Source: Zobellia galactanivorans
GTDB lineage: Bacteria > Bacteroidota > Bacteroidia > Flavobacteriales > Flavobacteriaceae
Assembly: GCF_000973105.1 (NCBI RefSeq)
Contig: NC_015844.1
Location: 5,204,501-5,268,500, forward strand
Length of the DNA stretch: 64,000 bases
Direction: 5' to 3'
Of the stretch, positions 27,114 through 37,065 are shown one piece after another (the stretch's first letter is position 1; each line of letters starts with the position of its first letter). The notes below the pieces were generated by a model. It had not been told where the DNA came from, did not search any database, and was given only the letters and a program-made list of their open reading frames with translations. Made by a program: the position numbers and the translations under genes.

Positions 27114-28143
27114 TCTTGTATTGATCGCTGTAGTTTTTTTCCAGTTCGTCAATTCTATTTAAAATCTTCGGTAAATTCTTGAAGTAAACATACGACTTAT
27201 TGTAGTCACCATAATTCAAGGCAGGGGATCCCTGTAATACCTCATTACTCTTTATATTTCGACCAATACCCGATTGGGCCTGGATTTTAACATTGTCTCC
27301 TATCGTAATATGGCCAACGATACCGACCTGCCCACCGATCATACAGTGCTTACCTATCTTGGTAGACCCTGCAATGCCTGTTTGTGCGGCAATAACGGTA
27401 TGCTCCCCGATTTCCACGTTATGTGCTATTTGAATCTGGTTGTCTAGTTTGACGCCCTTTCTCAAAATCGTGGAACCTAAAGTAGCCCTATCTATAGTGG
27501 TACCAGCTCCTATATCAACGTTATCTTCAAGGATAACATTACCCGTCTGGGGCACTTTTTGAAATTCACCGTCTTTATTCGGGCTAAATCCAAAGCCATC
27601 CGCACCTATAACGACACCGCTATTAATGACACAATTGTTTCCTATAACCGTTTCGGAGTAAATTTTGGCCCCGGCAAATATAGTAACGTTGTTGGCAATG
27701 CTAACATTGTCGCCAATGTATACATTAGGATGTATTTTTACATTATCCCCAATGGTAACGTTATTACCCAGATAGGAAAAAGCACCGAGGTAGAAATCCG
27801 CACCATATTTGGCCGTCTCCGATTTAAACACCGGTTCCTCTATTCCTGTTTTGTTATTCTTTACCTGATTGTAGAACTCCAAAATTTTTGAAAAGGCCTC
27901 GTAAGCATCATCCACCTTGATAAGAATGGTCTCGAGCTCGTGCTCAGGAACGAAATCTTTATTCACTATAGTAACGGATGCCTTCGTGGAATATATATAT
28001 GAAGTATACTTGGGATTTGCCAAAAAGGTCAATGCACCTTCCTCGCCCTCTTCTATCTTGGCCAATTTATGAACGGTCACCTCTGGGTTTCCGTGTAGTT
28101 CTCCTTCTAAAATACCTGCAATTTGACCTGCTGTAAATACCAT
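27094..28143 (-). CDS. lpxD: UDP-3-O-(3-hydroxymyristoyl)glucosamine N-acyltransferase
   Basis: 349 residues from the ATG at 28143 (a GTG at 28149 is also in frame). The N-terminal uridine-binding domain (about 1-105, [31 protein letters not shown]) precedes the beta-helix (about 110-320). The catalytic His is in [23 protein letters not shown], and the C-terminal helices end at residue 349. It performs the third step of lipid A synthesis and heads lpxC-fabZ and lpxA. Confidence 0.96.
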   Translation of the reverse strand: MVFTAGQIAGILEGELHGNPEVTVHKLAKIEEGEEGALTFLANPKYTSYIYSTKASVTIVNKDFVPEHELETILIKVDDAYEAFSKILEFYNQVKNNKTGIEEPVFKSETAKYGADFYLGAFSYLGNNVTIGDNVKIHPNVYIGDNVSIANNVTIFAGAKIYSETVIGNNCVINSGVVIGADGFGFSPNKDGEFQKVPQTGNVILEDNVDIGAGTTIDRATLGSTILRKGVKLDNQIQIAHNVEIGEHTVIAAQTGIAGSTKIGKHCMIGGQVGIVGHITIGDNVKIQAQSGIGRNIKSNEVLQGSPALNYGDYNKSYVYFKNLPKILNRIDELEKNYSDQYKNETENH

Positions 28144-28166
28144 GAGCACAAAAGTAAGAAAAATTG

Positions 28167-29396
28167 TTAAACAGAATCTTTGGGATAACAGATATAATAT
28201 TTGGTAACTGTTTTTGAGAGCGCTTTCAGATTCAACTGATCGGAAGCCTTTGCTACATCAATAAGCTTCTTGTTCTTTCTTAAAATATTGATGTTCTGGT
28301 GATGACGATCGTAGGCCCGGTTTTCGATCACCCCCTTAAAAACAAAATACGCCGCCTCACTTTCCGTAAGCTTATATTTTTCTTTTACACGTGATGTATG
28401 CTTTTGAAAAACGGTATCGGCTATAGGACTATTCTTCAATTTCACCTTAAGGAACCGACGATTTATCAACATTTCACAGAGCTTGGAAAGGATGAAATCA
28501 TCGTGATCTTGCCATGATTTTATGGCCCCCAAGACATCAACATCGTCAAGTTTTGAAAAAATATTCAATATTTTAAGATCAAAATTTTCCTTTTCGATAC
28601 GGTGCTCCATAAAAAAGCGAAGGGCATCGCTACATACAATAATCTGCCCCTCTCCCATAATTTCTTTGGCCCGCTTGAGAATTCGGATCAATAACTGTTC
28701 GGCCACAATACCCGTTTTGTGCAGATAAACCTGCCAATACATAAAACGACGGGCCATCAGAAATTTCTCGACGGAATAAATTCCTTTTTCCTCAACCACC
28801 AGGTTACCACCGACTACGTTAAGCATGGTAATCAATCGTTCCGAATTGATGTTACCTTCGGCTACACCGGTATAAAAACTGTCACGCTTCAAATAATCGA
28901 GTCGGTCCATATCCAGTTGGCTCGACACCAACTGGTTCAAAAAGTGTTTTTCGTACTGCCCCCTAAAAATTGAAATGGCCATCGATAGCCGACCATCAAA
29001 GATTTCGTTCAAGGCGTGCATAAACTGCAATGAAATATATTCATGGTCCGTACTCTCAACTATGCTGTGTTCCATGGCATGGGAAAACGGTCCGTGCCCG
29101 ATGTCGTGCAAAAGGATGGCACAACAAAGGCCTTCCTCCTCTTCTTCGGTAATATCGACTCCTTTATACTTCAAAACCTGTAAGGCCTTCTGCATAAGAT
29201 GCATAGAACCCAAGGCATGATGAAACCTTGTATGGTGCGCCCCTGGATAAACCAGATACGACAGTCCCATTTGGGAAATCCTCCTCAAACGTTGAAAGTA
29301 AGGATGCCCGATCAAGTCGAATATTAGTCCGTTAGGAATTGTAATAAATCCGTAAATTGGATCATTAAAAATTTTAAGCTTTCTAGAATTTATCAA
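28167..29396 (-). CDS. HD-domain phosphohydrolase
   Basis: A 409-residue metal-dependent phosphohydrolase related to SAMHD1/dGTPases. HD motif residues: [13 protein letters not shown] (first His), [18 protein letters not shown] (HD pair and following His), and [17 protein letters not shown] (distal Asp). The N-terminus [14 protein letters not shown] is characteristic of the YdgJ/HD family near lpxD in flavobacteria. A nucleotide triphosphate substrate is likely but not established. It lies 23 nt upstream of lpxD and heads that run. Confidence 0.92.
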   Translation of the reverse strand: MINSRKLKIFNDPIYGFITIPNGLIFDLIGHPYFQRLRRISQMGLSYLVYPGAHHTRFHHALGSMHLMQKALQVLKYKGVDITEEEEEGLCCAILLHDIGHGPFSHAMEHSIVESTDHEYISLQFMHALNEIFDGRLSMAISIFRGQYEKHFLNQLVSSQLDMDRLDYLKRDSFYTGVAEGNINSERLITMLNVVGGNLVVEEKGIYSVEKFLMARRFMYWQVYLHKTGIVAEQLLIRILKRAKEIMGEGQIIVCSDALRFFMEHRIEKENFDLKILNIFSKLDDVDVLGAIKSWQDHDDFILSKLCEMLINRRFLKVKLKNSPIADTVFQKHTSRVKEKYKLTESEAAYFVFKGVIENRAYDRHHQNINILRKNKKLIDVAKASDQLNLKALSKTVTKYYICYPKDSV

Positions 29397-29540
29397 AATG
29401 GCTGTTGCTTTGCAATGTTCACAGTGGTAAAGTTAGTCAAAAGAGAAAGTAATAAACTCGGTAAATTAATATTTTGATGGCATAAGCAGGTTTAAAATCA
29501 TAAATTTCGCCATCAAGAAACGAAGCAATACTATAATTGA

Positions 29541-31082
29541 ATGAATAAAATCACCATATTATGGGTAGATGATGAAATCGATCTACTCAAACCGCATATT
29601 ATATTCCTCCAAGGAAAAAATTACGATGTTATTACCTGCCAGAGCGGCCAAGAAGCCCTGGAAGAGCTACAGCAATCTCAAGTAGACATTGTTTTTTTGG
29701 ACGAAAATATGCCCGGCATCTCAGGACTGGAAACCTTGGCGGAGATTAAAAAAATAGATTTATCGCTCCCCGTGGTAATGATAACCAAGAGCGAGGAAGA
29801 ATTCATTATGGAAGAGGCCATCGGTTCCAAAATTGCCGATTACCTAATAAAACCGGTTAATCCGAACCAGATTCTTTTATCCTTAAAGAAAAATTTAGAC
29901 CATTCGCGTTTGGTTTCCGAAAAAACCACCTCTAACTATCAACAGGAGTTCCGAAAAATTGCCATGGACCTTTCCATGGTAAATTCCGTGGAAGAATGGG
30001 TAGACCTATACAAGCGACTGATCTATTGGGAACTTCGGCTCGAAGACATCGAAGACAGCAGTATGTTCGAAATTCTCGAATCACAAAAAGCCGAAGCCAA
30101 CACCCATTTCGGGAAATTCGTCGAGCGAAATTACGAAAGCTGGTTCGACGGCGACGGCCCCGTACTCTCCCACAGCTTGTTCAAAGAACTCGTCCAACCC
30201 GAATTAAAAGAAGGCCCTACCCTACTTCTTGTAATCGACAACCTACGCTATGACCAGTGGTACGCCTTTGAAGACACCGTGAGTTCATTCTACAAAAAGA
30301 ACAAGGAAGAATCGTATTTCAGCATTTTACCTACCGCTACCCAATATGCGCGTAACGCCATTTTTTCTGGCCTAACCCCATTGGCCATGGAAAAAAAGCA
30401 TCCCGATTGGTGGAAAAACGATACGGAAGAAGGCGGAAAAAATCTGTATGAAGCCGATTTCTTAGGAGCGCAAATCAAGCGACTAGGACTTGACATAAAA
30501 TGGGAGTACCACAAAATCAGCACCCTTAAACAAGGTAAAAACCTATCGCAAAATTTCAAATCGCAAAAAGACAACGACCTCACCGTACTCGTGTACAACT
30601 TTGTGGATATGATCTCACATTCAAAAACAGAGATGGAGGTCATAAAAGAATTGGCCAGCAACGACAAGGCCTACCGATCGCTTACCCAGAGTTGGTTCAA
30701 GAACTCTCCATTACTAGAGATAATACAACAGGCCCAACAGATGGGCATGAAGCTGATCATCACCACCGACCACGGAACGATCAACGTAAAACAGCCTTCA
30801 AAGGTCATCGGGGACAAGGAAACAAGCCTCAACCTTAGATATAAGACCGGAAGAAGCCTGACCTACGAAGAAAAGGACGTTTTGGCCGCCAAAGACCCGA
30901 CCGAGATCCATTTGCCGCGTATCAACATGAGTAGTTCGTTTATATTCGCAAAAAACGATTTATTTTTTGCCTACCCCAACAACTACAACCATTACGTTAG
31001 CTACTACCGAAACACCTATCAACATGGCGGAATCTCATTGGAAGAAATGATAATCCCCTTTGTAGTCCTATCCCCCAAATAA
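29541..31082 (+). CDS. porX: PorX: PglZ-domain response regulator
   Basis: 513 residues. A CheY-like receiver (about 1-120: VDDE at 10-12, phosphoacceptor D54 in VFLDENMPG, K in YLIKPVNP) is fused to an alkaline-phosphatase-fold PglZ domain (about 190-513: LLLVIDNLRYDQW with the metal-binding Asp, TDHGTINV, and NMSSSFIFAKNDLFFAYPNNYNHYV). In Porphyromonas PorX, activated by PorY, controls type IX secretion genes with an ECF sigma factor. porY is not nearby here. It precedes tsaE by 12 nt. Confidence 0.95.
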   Translation: MNKITILWVDDEIDLLKPHIIFLQGKNYDVITCQSGQEALEELQQSQVDIVFLDENMPGISGLETLAEIKKIDLSLPVVMITKSEEEFIMEEAIGSKIADYLIKPVNPNQILLSLKKNLDHSRLVSEKTTSNYQQEFRKIAMDLSMVNSVEEWVDLYKRLIYWELRLEDIEDSSMFEILESQKAEANTHFGKFVERNYESWFDGDGPVLSHSLFKELVQPELKEGPTLLLVIDNLRYDQWYAFEDTVSSFYKKNKEESYFSILPTATQYARNAIFSGLTPLAMEKKHPDWWKNDTEEGGKNLYEADFLGAQIKRLGLDIKWEYHKISTLKQGKNLSQNFKSQKDNDLTVLVYNFVDMISHSKTEMEVIKELASNDKAYRSLTQSWFKNSPLLEIIQQAQQMGMKLIITTDHGTINVKQPSKVIGDKETSLNLRYKTGRSLTYEEKDVLAAKDPTEIHLPRINMSSSFIFAKNDLFFAYPNNYNHYVSYYRNTYQHGGISLEEMIIPFVVLSPK

Positions 31083-31094
31083 CCTTTATATATC

Positions 31095-31508
31095 ATGGAG
31101 ACTATCTATACAGAAAGTGAAATCGACAAGGTTGCGGCAGCGGTAATCGCCAAGGCCCCTAACAAAACACTTCTCTTCCGCGCCCCTATGGGAGCCGGAA
31201 AAACCACCCTGATCAAAGCTATCGCCAAAAACCTTGGGGTAAGTGACGCGGGCAATAGCCCCACTTTCGGCATTGTAAACGAATACCAAAACGAAAACGG
31301 CCAACTACTGGCCTATCATTTTGACTTTTACCGCTTGAACGATGAGACCGAGGCTTTGGACATGGGATTGGAAGACTACCTAAACCAAGACGCCTATATC
31401 TTTATAGAATGGCCCGAAAAAATCGAGTCCTTTCTTCCCATTGACAGTACCGAAATAGAGATAGAAATAATAGATATACACACAAGGCGAATTAAGCTAA
31501 AAGAGTAA
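31095..31508 (+). CDS. tsaE: tRNA threonylcarbamoyladenosine biosynthesis ATPase TsaE
   Basis: A 137-residue ATPase that with TsaB and TsaD makes t6A at position 37 of ANN-decoding tRNAs. Walker A RAPMGAGKTTLIKAI (about 34-48), NSPTFGIVNEY, YHFDFYRLND and WPEKIESFLP are the family motifs. It is 12 nt downstream of porX, so probably co-transcribed; this pairing is common in the family, though no mechanistic link is known. Confidence 0.96.
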   Translation: METIYTESEIDKVAAAVIAKAPNKTLLFRAPMGAGKTTLIKAIAKNLGVSDAGNSPTFGIVNEYQNENGQLLAYHFDFYRLNDETEALDMGLEDYLNQDAYIFIEWPEKIESFLPIDSTEIEIEIIDIHTRRIKLKE

Positions 31509-31649
31509 GGCTTAGGGTAAAAAGTAAAAAACATCGTTCTATATTGAAATTTATTGTATAAAACTTGTTAAATTAGACCAAGTACAATTCTTTCGGACAA
31601 AATGCTCTTTTTTAACATTTAAAGACGTACGATCAGAGATTTTTTTTCC

Positions 31650-31657
31650 TACATTTG
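31650..31657 (+). promoter_or_regulatory. Candidate -7 box for the KIPSQA lipoprotein gene
   Basis: The sequence tacatttg fits the Bacteroidota TAnnTTTG box. It is 42 nt upstream of the ATG at 31699. No convincing -33 TTG box is present at the usual 19-21 nt spacing, so the call is tentative. Confidence 0.4.
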
Positions 31658-31698
31658 AGAGAAATAACTAATTAATGTACAATTTAAACCCCCTAAAA

Positions 31699-31923
31699 AT
31701 GAAAAAACTAGCGTTTGGCCTTTTGGCATGTGTAACCTTGTTAGCCGTATCTTGTGATTCATCAACTGCCGATGAAGATTCAGTATATGAACAAGGAGTG
31801 GATAAGAGAAAAATCCCATCACAAGCGAATAAAGGTTTTGTAGACAAAACAAAAATTCCTTCCCAAGCCAAAAAACAGAGCTTTGTTGACAAAACAAAAA
31901 TTCCTTCCCAAGCCAGAAAATAA
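31699..31923 (+). CDS. Small lipoprotein with three KIPSQA repeats
   Basis: 74 residues from the ATG at 31699; an in-frame ATG at 31675 would spoil the signal peptide. Lipobox AVSC with Cys19. After an acidic linker (STADEDSVYEQG) come three basic units VDKRKIPSQANK, VDKTKIPSQAKK, VDKTKIPSQARK spaced 14 and 15 residues apart. The last two units are almost identical at DNA level over 39 nt (31837-31875 and 31882-31920), suggesting a recent duplication; the first uses different codons. Basic repeats suit binding to a polyanion or to another protein. No family or function recognised. A terminator follows. Confidence 0.75.
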   Translation: MKKLAFGLLACVTLLAVSCDSSTADEDSVYEQGVDKRKIPSQANKGFVDKTKIPSQAKKQSFVDKTKIPSQARK

Positions 31924-31951
31924 CAGGCTTGAAAAAAAATAAATATATTTC

Positions 31952-31983
31952 AAAGGGTAATCAATAAATTACCCTTTTTTTCG
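31952..31983 (+). terminator. Intrinsic terminator after the KIPSQA lipoprotein gene
   Basis: Stem aaagggtaat / attaccctt with a 6-nt A/T-rich loop, followed by a run of T (about 7). It lies 28 nt after the lipoprotein stop codon and before the membrane protein gene. Confidence 0.9.
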
Positions 31984-32021
31984 TTTCAAGAACTAAGCAA
32001 TGGCCATTCTTGAAAAATACA

Positions 32022-32699
32022 ATGCAAAACGAACACCCAGAAACTAGGAAAAAAGCGCGTAAAAAAATCCTCATGGACACCATTGGGGTCCTTCTTATCA
32101 TACTTTCTCCTTTTGTTTTCAAACTACACCAATACCTACCGAGTGAACCTAATGCTACCATAAATATTCTAGGACTGGAAATCAACAATCATGGTTTTGC
32201 AGACCTAAATACGTTCGCTTGGTTTTTACTTAGTAAAATTGTCCCTTTTTATTTATTCATCCTTTGGTTTCTAACTTGCAAACATTGGTGGTACCATATT
32301 ATTTTAATCCCGGCAACCATGTACGCATTTCAGATATACGAAGTACTGTATTCCGAAGACAACATTGTAGACACCAAAAATATTATTTGGCTTTTACCTG
32401 TATGTATGGTGGTAATCCCCCTAGTTTACTTCATCAGGATCAAACTCGTAGACAAATATGTGCACGGAATCGATTTAGAAGCTATGGAAGCTGAACTTAC
32501 TGCCTTAAAGAAAAAACAGGCCTCACGTGAAGAAAATGCCAAGCTCGATAAATTCATCTCTTCCGAAACTGCGGATAAGGTCGATGAAGACGGGAATACC
32601 GAAGACACCGACAAGGTCGCGCAACTCAATACAGAGAAAGGCAATTCCTTTAAACAGGCACAGCATAGAATATCTAACTGGCTGCAATTTAAATTTTAA
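32022..32699 (+). CDS. Membrane protein of unknown function
   Basis: 225 residues from the ATG at 32022; a TTG at 32010 is also in frame. Three or four membrane helices: about 20-38 (TIGVLLIILSPFVFKL), 68-90 (AWFLLSKIVPFYLFILWFL), 95-112 (WWYHIILIPATMYAFQIY) and 123-143 (IIWLLPVCMVVIPLVYFI). The cytoplasmic tail (about 150-225) is a charged coiled coil. Family not recognised. It lies between the KIPSQA terminator and the alanine dehydrogenase gene. Confidence 0.8.
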   Translation: MQNEHPETRKKARKKILMDTIGVLLIILSPFVFKLHQYLPSEPNATINILGLEINNHGFADLNTFAWFLLSKIVPFYLFILWFLTCKHWWYHIILIPATMYAFQIYEVLYSEDNIVDTKNIIWLLPVCMVVIPLVYFIRIKLVDKYVHGIDLEAMEAELTALKKKQASREENAKLDKFISSETADKVDEDGNTEDTDKVAQLNTEKGNSFKQAQHRISNWLQFKF

Positions 32700-32804
32700 A
32701 ACCACCACATTTTTGGACCGTTGAATCGACCAATACTACCAAAAATCCAACAAATTATCGTATTTTTACTGCTGATCGATTAAGATACGATTAGAAGAAA
32801 AACT

Positions 32805-34004
32805 ATGGATCAACCACCTTCTCCTTTCAGTAAGCAACAGCTGCTTCCACAAGAGGAAACTCTGGAAGTTCTTCGTCAAAAAGGAGAGCTTTTTATAGGC
32901 ATTCCCAAAGAAAACCAATATCAGGAACAGCGCGTCTGCCTAACCCCTGACGCAGTTAATGCCATTACATCGAACGGACACCGGGTCCTTATCGAATCCG
33001 GGGCCGGGGAAGGCGCCAATTATACCGATTTAGAATACACCAATGCCGGAGGCGAAATAACCCGAGACACCAAGAAAGTTTTTTCTTGTCCGCTCTTACT
33101 AAAGGTAGAGCCCCCTACACTCTTGGAAATCGAAATGATGAATCCGCAAGCGACCATTATTTCCGCCCTGCAAATCAAAACCCAGAGTAAGGCCTATTTT
33201 GAAAAAATGGCCAAGAAAAGAATTACCGCCATCGCCTTTGAATACATACGGGACGATGATGGAAAATACCCTGCCGTACGCTCATTAAGTGAGATTGCCG
33301 GAATATCTTCGGTTCTTATCGCTTCGGAGATCATGGCCGCTACCAACGACGGTAATGGACTCATGTTCGGAAACATAAGCGGGGTACCCCCTGTAGAGGT
33401 CGTCATTATCGGCGCCGGGACCGTCGGTGAGTTTGCCGCCCGTTCAGCTTTAGGACTTGGAGCCAACGTAAAGATTTTTGATAATTCCATCTCTAAACTA
33501 CGCAGCATTCAATCGAACCTTAGGCAAACGGTATACACCTCTACCATTCAACCTAAGAACCTATTGAAATCACTGAAACGTTGTGATGTCGCCATTGGCG
33601 CTACCCGAGGAAAGGACCGGTCTCCCGTGGTGGTCACCAGCAGCATGGTAGAACATATGAAAAAGGGCGCCGTTATTATTGATGTCAGCATCGATATGGG
33701 CGGTTGCTTTGAAACCAGTGTACTTACCACACACAACAAACCCACCATTGAAAAATATGGCGTAATCCACTACGGCGTACCCAATATTCCTTCGAGATAC
33801 CCAAAAACGGCCACGTTATCGATCAGCAATATATTCACCCCATACTTATTGGAACTAGGAGAAAACGGAGGACTCGAAAATTCGCTTCGCTTTGACAAAG
33901 GCTTGCGAAACGGGCTATACATGTACCACGGTATACTGACAAACAAATCGGTAGGCGAATGGTTTGATTTACAGTACAGTGACATTAACTTTCTTATTTT
34001 TTAA
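32805..34004 (+). CDS. ald: Alanine dehydrogenase family protein
   Basis: A 399-residue NAD-dependent dehydrogenase of the AlaDH/PNT family. The catalytic domain begins with IGIPKENQYQEQRVCLTP and HRVLIESGAGEGANYTD. The Rossmann segment VVIIGAGTVGEFAARSALGLGANVKIFD binds NAD, and IDVSIDMGGCFETSVLTTHNKP is family-typical. It would interconvert L-alanine and pyruvate plus ammonia. A flavobacterial variant with a longer N-terminus (about 25 extra residues) than Bacillus Ald. Stands alone. Confidence 0.9.
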   Translation: MDQPPSPFSKQQLLPQEETLEVLRQKGELFIGIPKENQYQEQRVCLTPDAVNAITSNGHRVLIESGAGEGANYTDLEYTNAGGEITRDTKKVFSCPLLLKVEPPTLLEIEMMNPQATIISALQIKTQSKAYFEKMAKKRITAIAFEYIRDDDGKYPAVRSLSEIAGISSVLIASEIMAATNDGNGLMFGNISGVPPVEVVIIGAGTVGEFAARSALGLGANVKIFDNSISKLRSIQSNLRQTVYTSTIQPKNLLKSLKRCDVAIGATRGKDRSPVVVTSSMVEHMKKGAVIIDVSIDMGGCFETSVLTTHNKPTIEKYGVIHYGVPNIPSRYPKTATLSISNIFTPYLLELGENGGLENSLRFDKGLRNGLYMYHGILTNKSVGEWFDLQYSDINFLIF

Positions 34005-34149
34005 AGCTTTATTTACGCATCTATGGCACTTGCCGATCATAGATAGAAGGTTTATTGCTATTTTTGCCTTCGCTTTGGATCATCGGACTTCAACAGTAAA
34101 CACCCGACCAAGGAATCGACAAGAGCACTAATTTCAGCAATAACATAGA

Positions 34150-34533
34150 ATGGATTTTTTAAAACGTTTGGGCTTTTACCTAGTAGGACTTTCCATAGGA
34201 ATAGTTTTTTTAACCTTTTTCCTAAAGAAAAAATCGGAGGAAACCGGTACCGAGTTCTGCTATTTTCCGAATTGCAGAACCCTAAAGGACATTCGCTCGA
34301 AACCTATGTCCTATTCCGATAAAGTCAGCCAATTGTTTTTAGAAAAGAAAATCGACACCCTCGACATCCTCGATGTTTTAAGAAATGGCGACGTTGATTT
34401 TTCAAATAGCGAAACCAAGACTACGCCATGTAAAACCTACATTATAGAGGGCTCGATCAAAGAAAGGGAAGCCATTCTCAAAATTAGGAATTGCAGGGAA
34501 AAAGCACTTTTAGAATCTATTTCCTACCCATAA
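34150..34533 (+). CDS. DUF4258 family membrane-anchored protein
   Basis: 127 residues with one N-terminal membrane helix (about 7-25, LGFYLVGLSIGIVFLTFFL) and a small soluble domain that resembles DUF4258 (about 55-120, LEKKIDTLDILDVLRNGDVDF ... CKTYIIEGSIKEREAILKIRNC). DUF4258 domains resemble RelE/BrnT folds, but no toxin partner is adjacent. Two Cys pairs are present. It converges on the proline dehydrogenase gene with a bidirectional terminator between them. Confidence 0.8.
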   Translation: MDFLKRLGFYLVGLSIGIVFLTFFLKKKSEETGTEFCYFPNCRTLKDIRSKPMSYSDKVSQLFLEKKIDTLDILDVLRNGDVDFSNSETKTTPCKTYIIEGSIKEREAILKIRNCREKALLESISYP

Positions 34534-34537
34534 AAAA

Positions 34538-34567
34538 ACCCGAAAAAATCATCTTTCCGGGTCTTTT
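34538..34567. terminator. Bidirectional terminator between DUF4258 and proline dehydrogenase genes
   Basis: An acccgaaa/tttccgggt stem with one bulge, A-rich on the left and T-rich on the right (cttttatttt), serves the plus gene. The complementary strand has a TTTTTTTAT run for the minus gene. Both genes converge here. Confidence 0.8.
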
Positions 34568-34572
34568 ATTTT

Positions 34573-35739
34573 CTATATTTTTCTTCGTTGCCGTTCCTTT
34601 TTTAGAAGGGACAGCTCACGAGTCGTCTGCCCGGCCACCGAAGTATTTTCTTCAGCACGGCGTATCAGATAAGGCATAACATCGCGCACAGGCCCGAACG
34701 GCAGGTACTTGGCCACATTGTAATCTTCATGGGCCAAGTTGAAGGATATATGATCGCTCATACCATATAACTGCCCAAACCAAACACGATTATCATTAGG
34801 GGCTATCCCTTTTTCAGCCATCAATGCCATCAGCTTATACGAGCTTTCCTCATTATGTGTTCCCGCAAAGATGGAAATCGAATCTAGATGGTTTACAATA
34901 TACGCGACGGCATTATCAAAATTCTCATCGGTTTCTTTTTTCGAGGAACAAATAGGTGACCTATAGCCTTTCTCCTCCGCCCTTTCGTTCTCCTTTTCCA
35001 TATAGGCGCCCCGTACAACTTTTACCCCGATTTTGAAGCCTTCCTGTTCGGCGCGTTTTTCCAATTGCTTCAAGTAGTCCAACCGATCCCAACGATACAT
35101 CTGAAGGGTATTGAACACTATGGCCTTTTCCTTATTGTACTTGCGCATCATTTCCTCCACAAGCTGATCCGCGGCATCTTGCATCCAGCTTTCTTCGGCA
35201 TCGATAAGCAGGGAAACATCTAGATCATGGGCTTTTTTACAGGTCTTATCAAATCGGTTCACCACCCTTTCCCACTCTTCCTGCTCTTTATCGGATAGCG
35301 ATTTCCCTTCCGACAGTTTTTGAAAAAGGGCAAACCTACCATATCCCGTAGGCTTAAAAACCGCAAATGGAATAGCATCTTTTTCCTTTACAAAATCCAA
35401 CACTTTTAAAATCATATCCATAGCATCATCAAAAGGATCTTCCGTATCCTTTCCCTCTACCGAATAATCTAAAACGCTACATACATTTTTAGTGTACATC
35501 TTATCCACTACCGGCATACAATCCTTTTCACTGACCCCTCCACAGAAATGATCAAAAACCGTTGCCCGTATCAACCCTTCAACGGGAAGATGGGCCTTAA
35601 TCGCAAAATTCGTCATTGCGGTACCGATCCTGACCAAAGGCTCATTGGCGATCATCCGGAACAAAAAATAGGCACGTTCCAGTTCGGAGTCCGTTTTCAA
35701 GGCAAAAGCCGTTGCAGTATCTTCAAAAATTCGTTTCAT
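34573..35739 (-). CDS. Proline dehydrogenase (monofunctional)
   Basis: A 388-residue FAD-dependent (beta-alpha)8 enzyme that oxidises proline to pyrroline-5-carboxylate. LLIDAEESWMQ, GVKVVRGAYMEKE and FAGTHNEESSYKLM, then VWFGQLYGMSDHISFNLA are the PutA-core motifs. The C-terminus PVRDVMPYLIRRAEENTSVAG is characteristic. No P5C dehydrogenase part is fused. Divergent from aroB. Confidence 0.95.
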   Translation of the reverse strand: MKRIFEDTATAFALKTDSELERAYFLFRMIANEPLVRIGTAMTNFAIKAHLPVEGLIRATVFDHFCGGVSEKDCMPVVDKMYTKNVCSVLDYSVEGKDTEDPFDDAMDMILKVLDFVKEKDAIPFAVFKPTGYGRFALFQKLSEGKSLSDKEQEEWERVVNRFDKTCKKAHDLDVSLLIDAEESWMQDAADQLVEEMMRKYNKEKAIVFNTLQMYRWDRLDYLKQLEKRAEQEGFKIGVKVVRGAYMEKENERAEEKGYRSPICSSKKETDENFDNAVAYIVNHLDSISIFAGTHNEESSYKLMALMAEKGIAPNDNRVWFGQLYGMSDHISFNLAHEDYNVAKYLPFGPVRDVMPYLIRRAEENTSVAGQTTRELSLLKKERQRRKI

Positions 35740-35869
35740 TTATTATGATTTCTAGCGGGACCAAATATAAAGACAGAATTTGTATTCTTTAGAGAAAAAA
35801 TATGCTTTATTTTGTGAATTGGTCATTAAAATTATCACCGCGATAGCGGAAGCAAAAAATCAACCTTTA

Positions 35870-36934
35870 ATGCAATCTATAACATCATCATCTTACGCCG
35901 TACATTTTAACCAAAGGGCTTACGACGCCCTGAACACCCACTTGTCGGAAAAAACCTATTCCAAAATATTCATTTTGGTAGACGAAAATACGCATACACA
36001 TTGTCTGCCCAATTTTTTGGCACAGGTTCGCGGCGATTATGATTTTGAGATTATAGAGATCGAATCTGGGGAAGAAAACAAGAATATCGAAACCTGCACC
36101 GGCGTCTGGAACGCTTTATCGGAACTCGACGGTGACCGAAAAAGCCTGGTCATCAACCTAGGTGGCGGGGTACTTACGGATTTAGGGGGATTTGTAGCAT
36201 CGACCTTTAAAAGAGGAATAGATTTCATAAACGTACCTACCACCCTGCTTTCTATGGTAGACGCTTCCGTGGGCGGAAAAACGGGGGTCGACCTTGGGCC
36301 CTTAAAAAACCAAATAGGCGTAATCAACCAGCCGCAAATGGTCTTGATCATCACCAGCTTCTTACAGACCTTGGAAGAAAGACAACTGCGTAGCGGTTTT
36401 GCCGAAATGCTGAAGCACGGCCTTATTCAAAACAAAGCATACTGGGAAGCCCTTAAAAAAGTACAAGACTTTATCCATATAGACGATTTGATATATGACT
36501 CCGTAGTCATTAAAAACGAGGTTGTCTTACAAGATCCGACCGAACAAAACCTTAGGAAAATACTGAATTACGGTCACACCCTAGGGCACGCCATTGAATC
36601 GTATTTTCTTGAGAGCAAGACACACAAAACACTTTTGCATGGCGAGGCCATCGGTATCGGAATGATTTTGGAAGCCTACCTATCAAAAGAATTACTCGGC
36701 CTCCCCGAAGAAGAGCTTAAGGACATCAAGTCAACTTTTCTTTCGTACTACGACAAGGTCGTTTTCAGCAAAGAGAATATCACTACGATTCTTTCGCTTT
36801 TGAAATTCGACAAGAAAAATTCACATGGCAACATCAATTTTGTTCTACTATCGGCCATAGGAACACCGGAAATAGACATTACCATTCCCGATGAACTGTA
36901 CGAAGGAGCCTTCGCTTACTACGCTGATCACTAG
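35870..36934 (+). CDS. aroB: 3-dehydroquinate synthase
   Basis: 354 residues from the ATG at 35870; the frame is open 90 nt further upstream but the family starts near MQSITSSSYAVHFN. It cyclises DAHP to 3-dehydroquinate in the shikimate pathway, needing NAD and a metal. NLGGGVLTDLGGFVASTFKRG, VPTTLLSMVDASVGGKTGVD, and the metal-binding GFAEMLKHGL, NYGHTLGHAIE, and LLHGEAIGIGM are all present. Confidence 0.96.
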   Translation: MQSITSSSYAVHFNQRAYDALNTHLSEKTYSKIFILVDENTHTHCLPNFLAQVRGDYDFEIIEIESGEENKNIETCTGVWNALSELDGDRKSLVINLGGGVLTDLGGFVASTFKRGIDFINVPTTLLSMVDASVGGKTGVDLGPLKNQIGVINQPQMVLIITSFLQTLEERQLRSGFAEMLKHGLIQNKAYWEALKKVQDFIHIDDLIYDSVVIKNEVVLQDPTEQNLRKILNYGHTLGHAIESYFLESKTHKTLLHGEAIGIGMILEAYLSKELLGLPEEELKDIKSTFLSYYDKVVFSKENITTILSLLKFDKKNSHGNINFVLLSAIGTPEIDITIPDELYEGAFAYYADH

Positions 36935-37065
36935 CTACATATACTAATATTCGATTTTGACAACTCTTTCACGCATTCACTAAAAAAATTATATAGTTTA
37001 GGTAGGGATTTCTAACCCAAATCAATTAATCGACCCAAAGCATCGGGTCTAAAAACCGACCTACC

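Noticed and set aside
29541-31082. PglZ domain considered as part of a BREX/Pgl defence system.
   Set aside because: The domain is fused to a receiver domain as in PorX, and no brxA/B/C, pglX or brxL gene is present.
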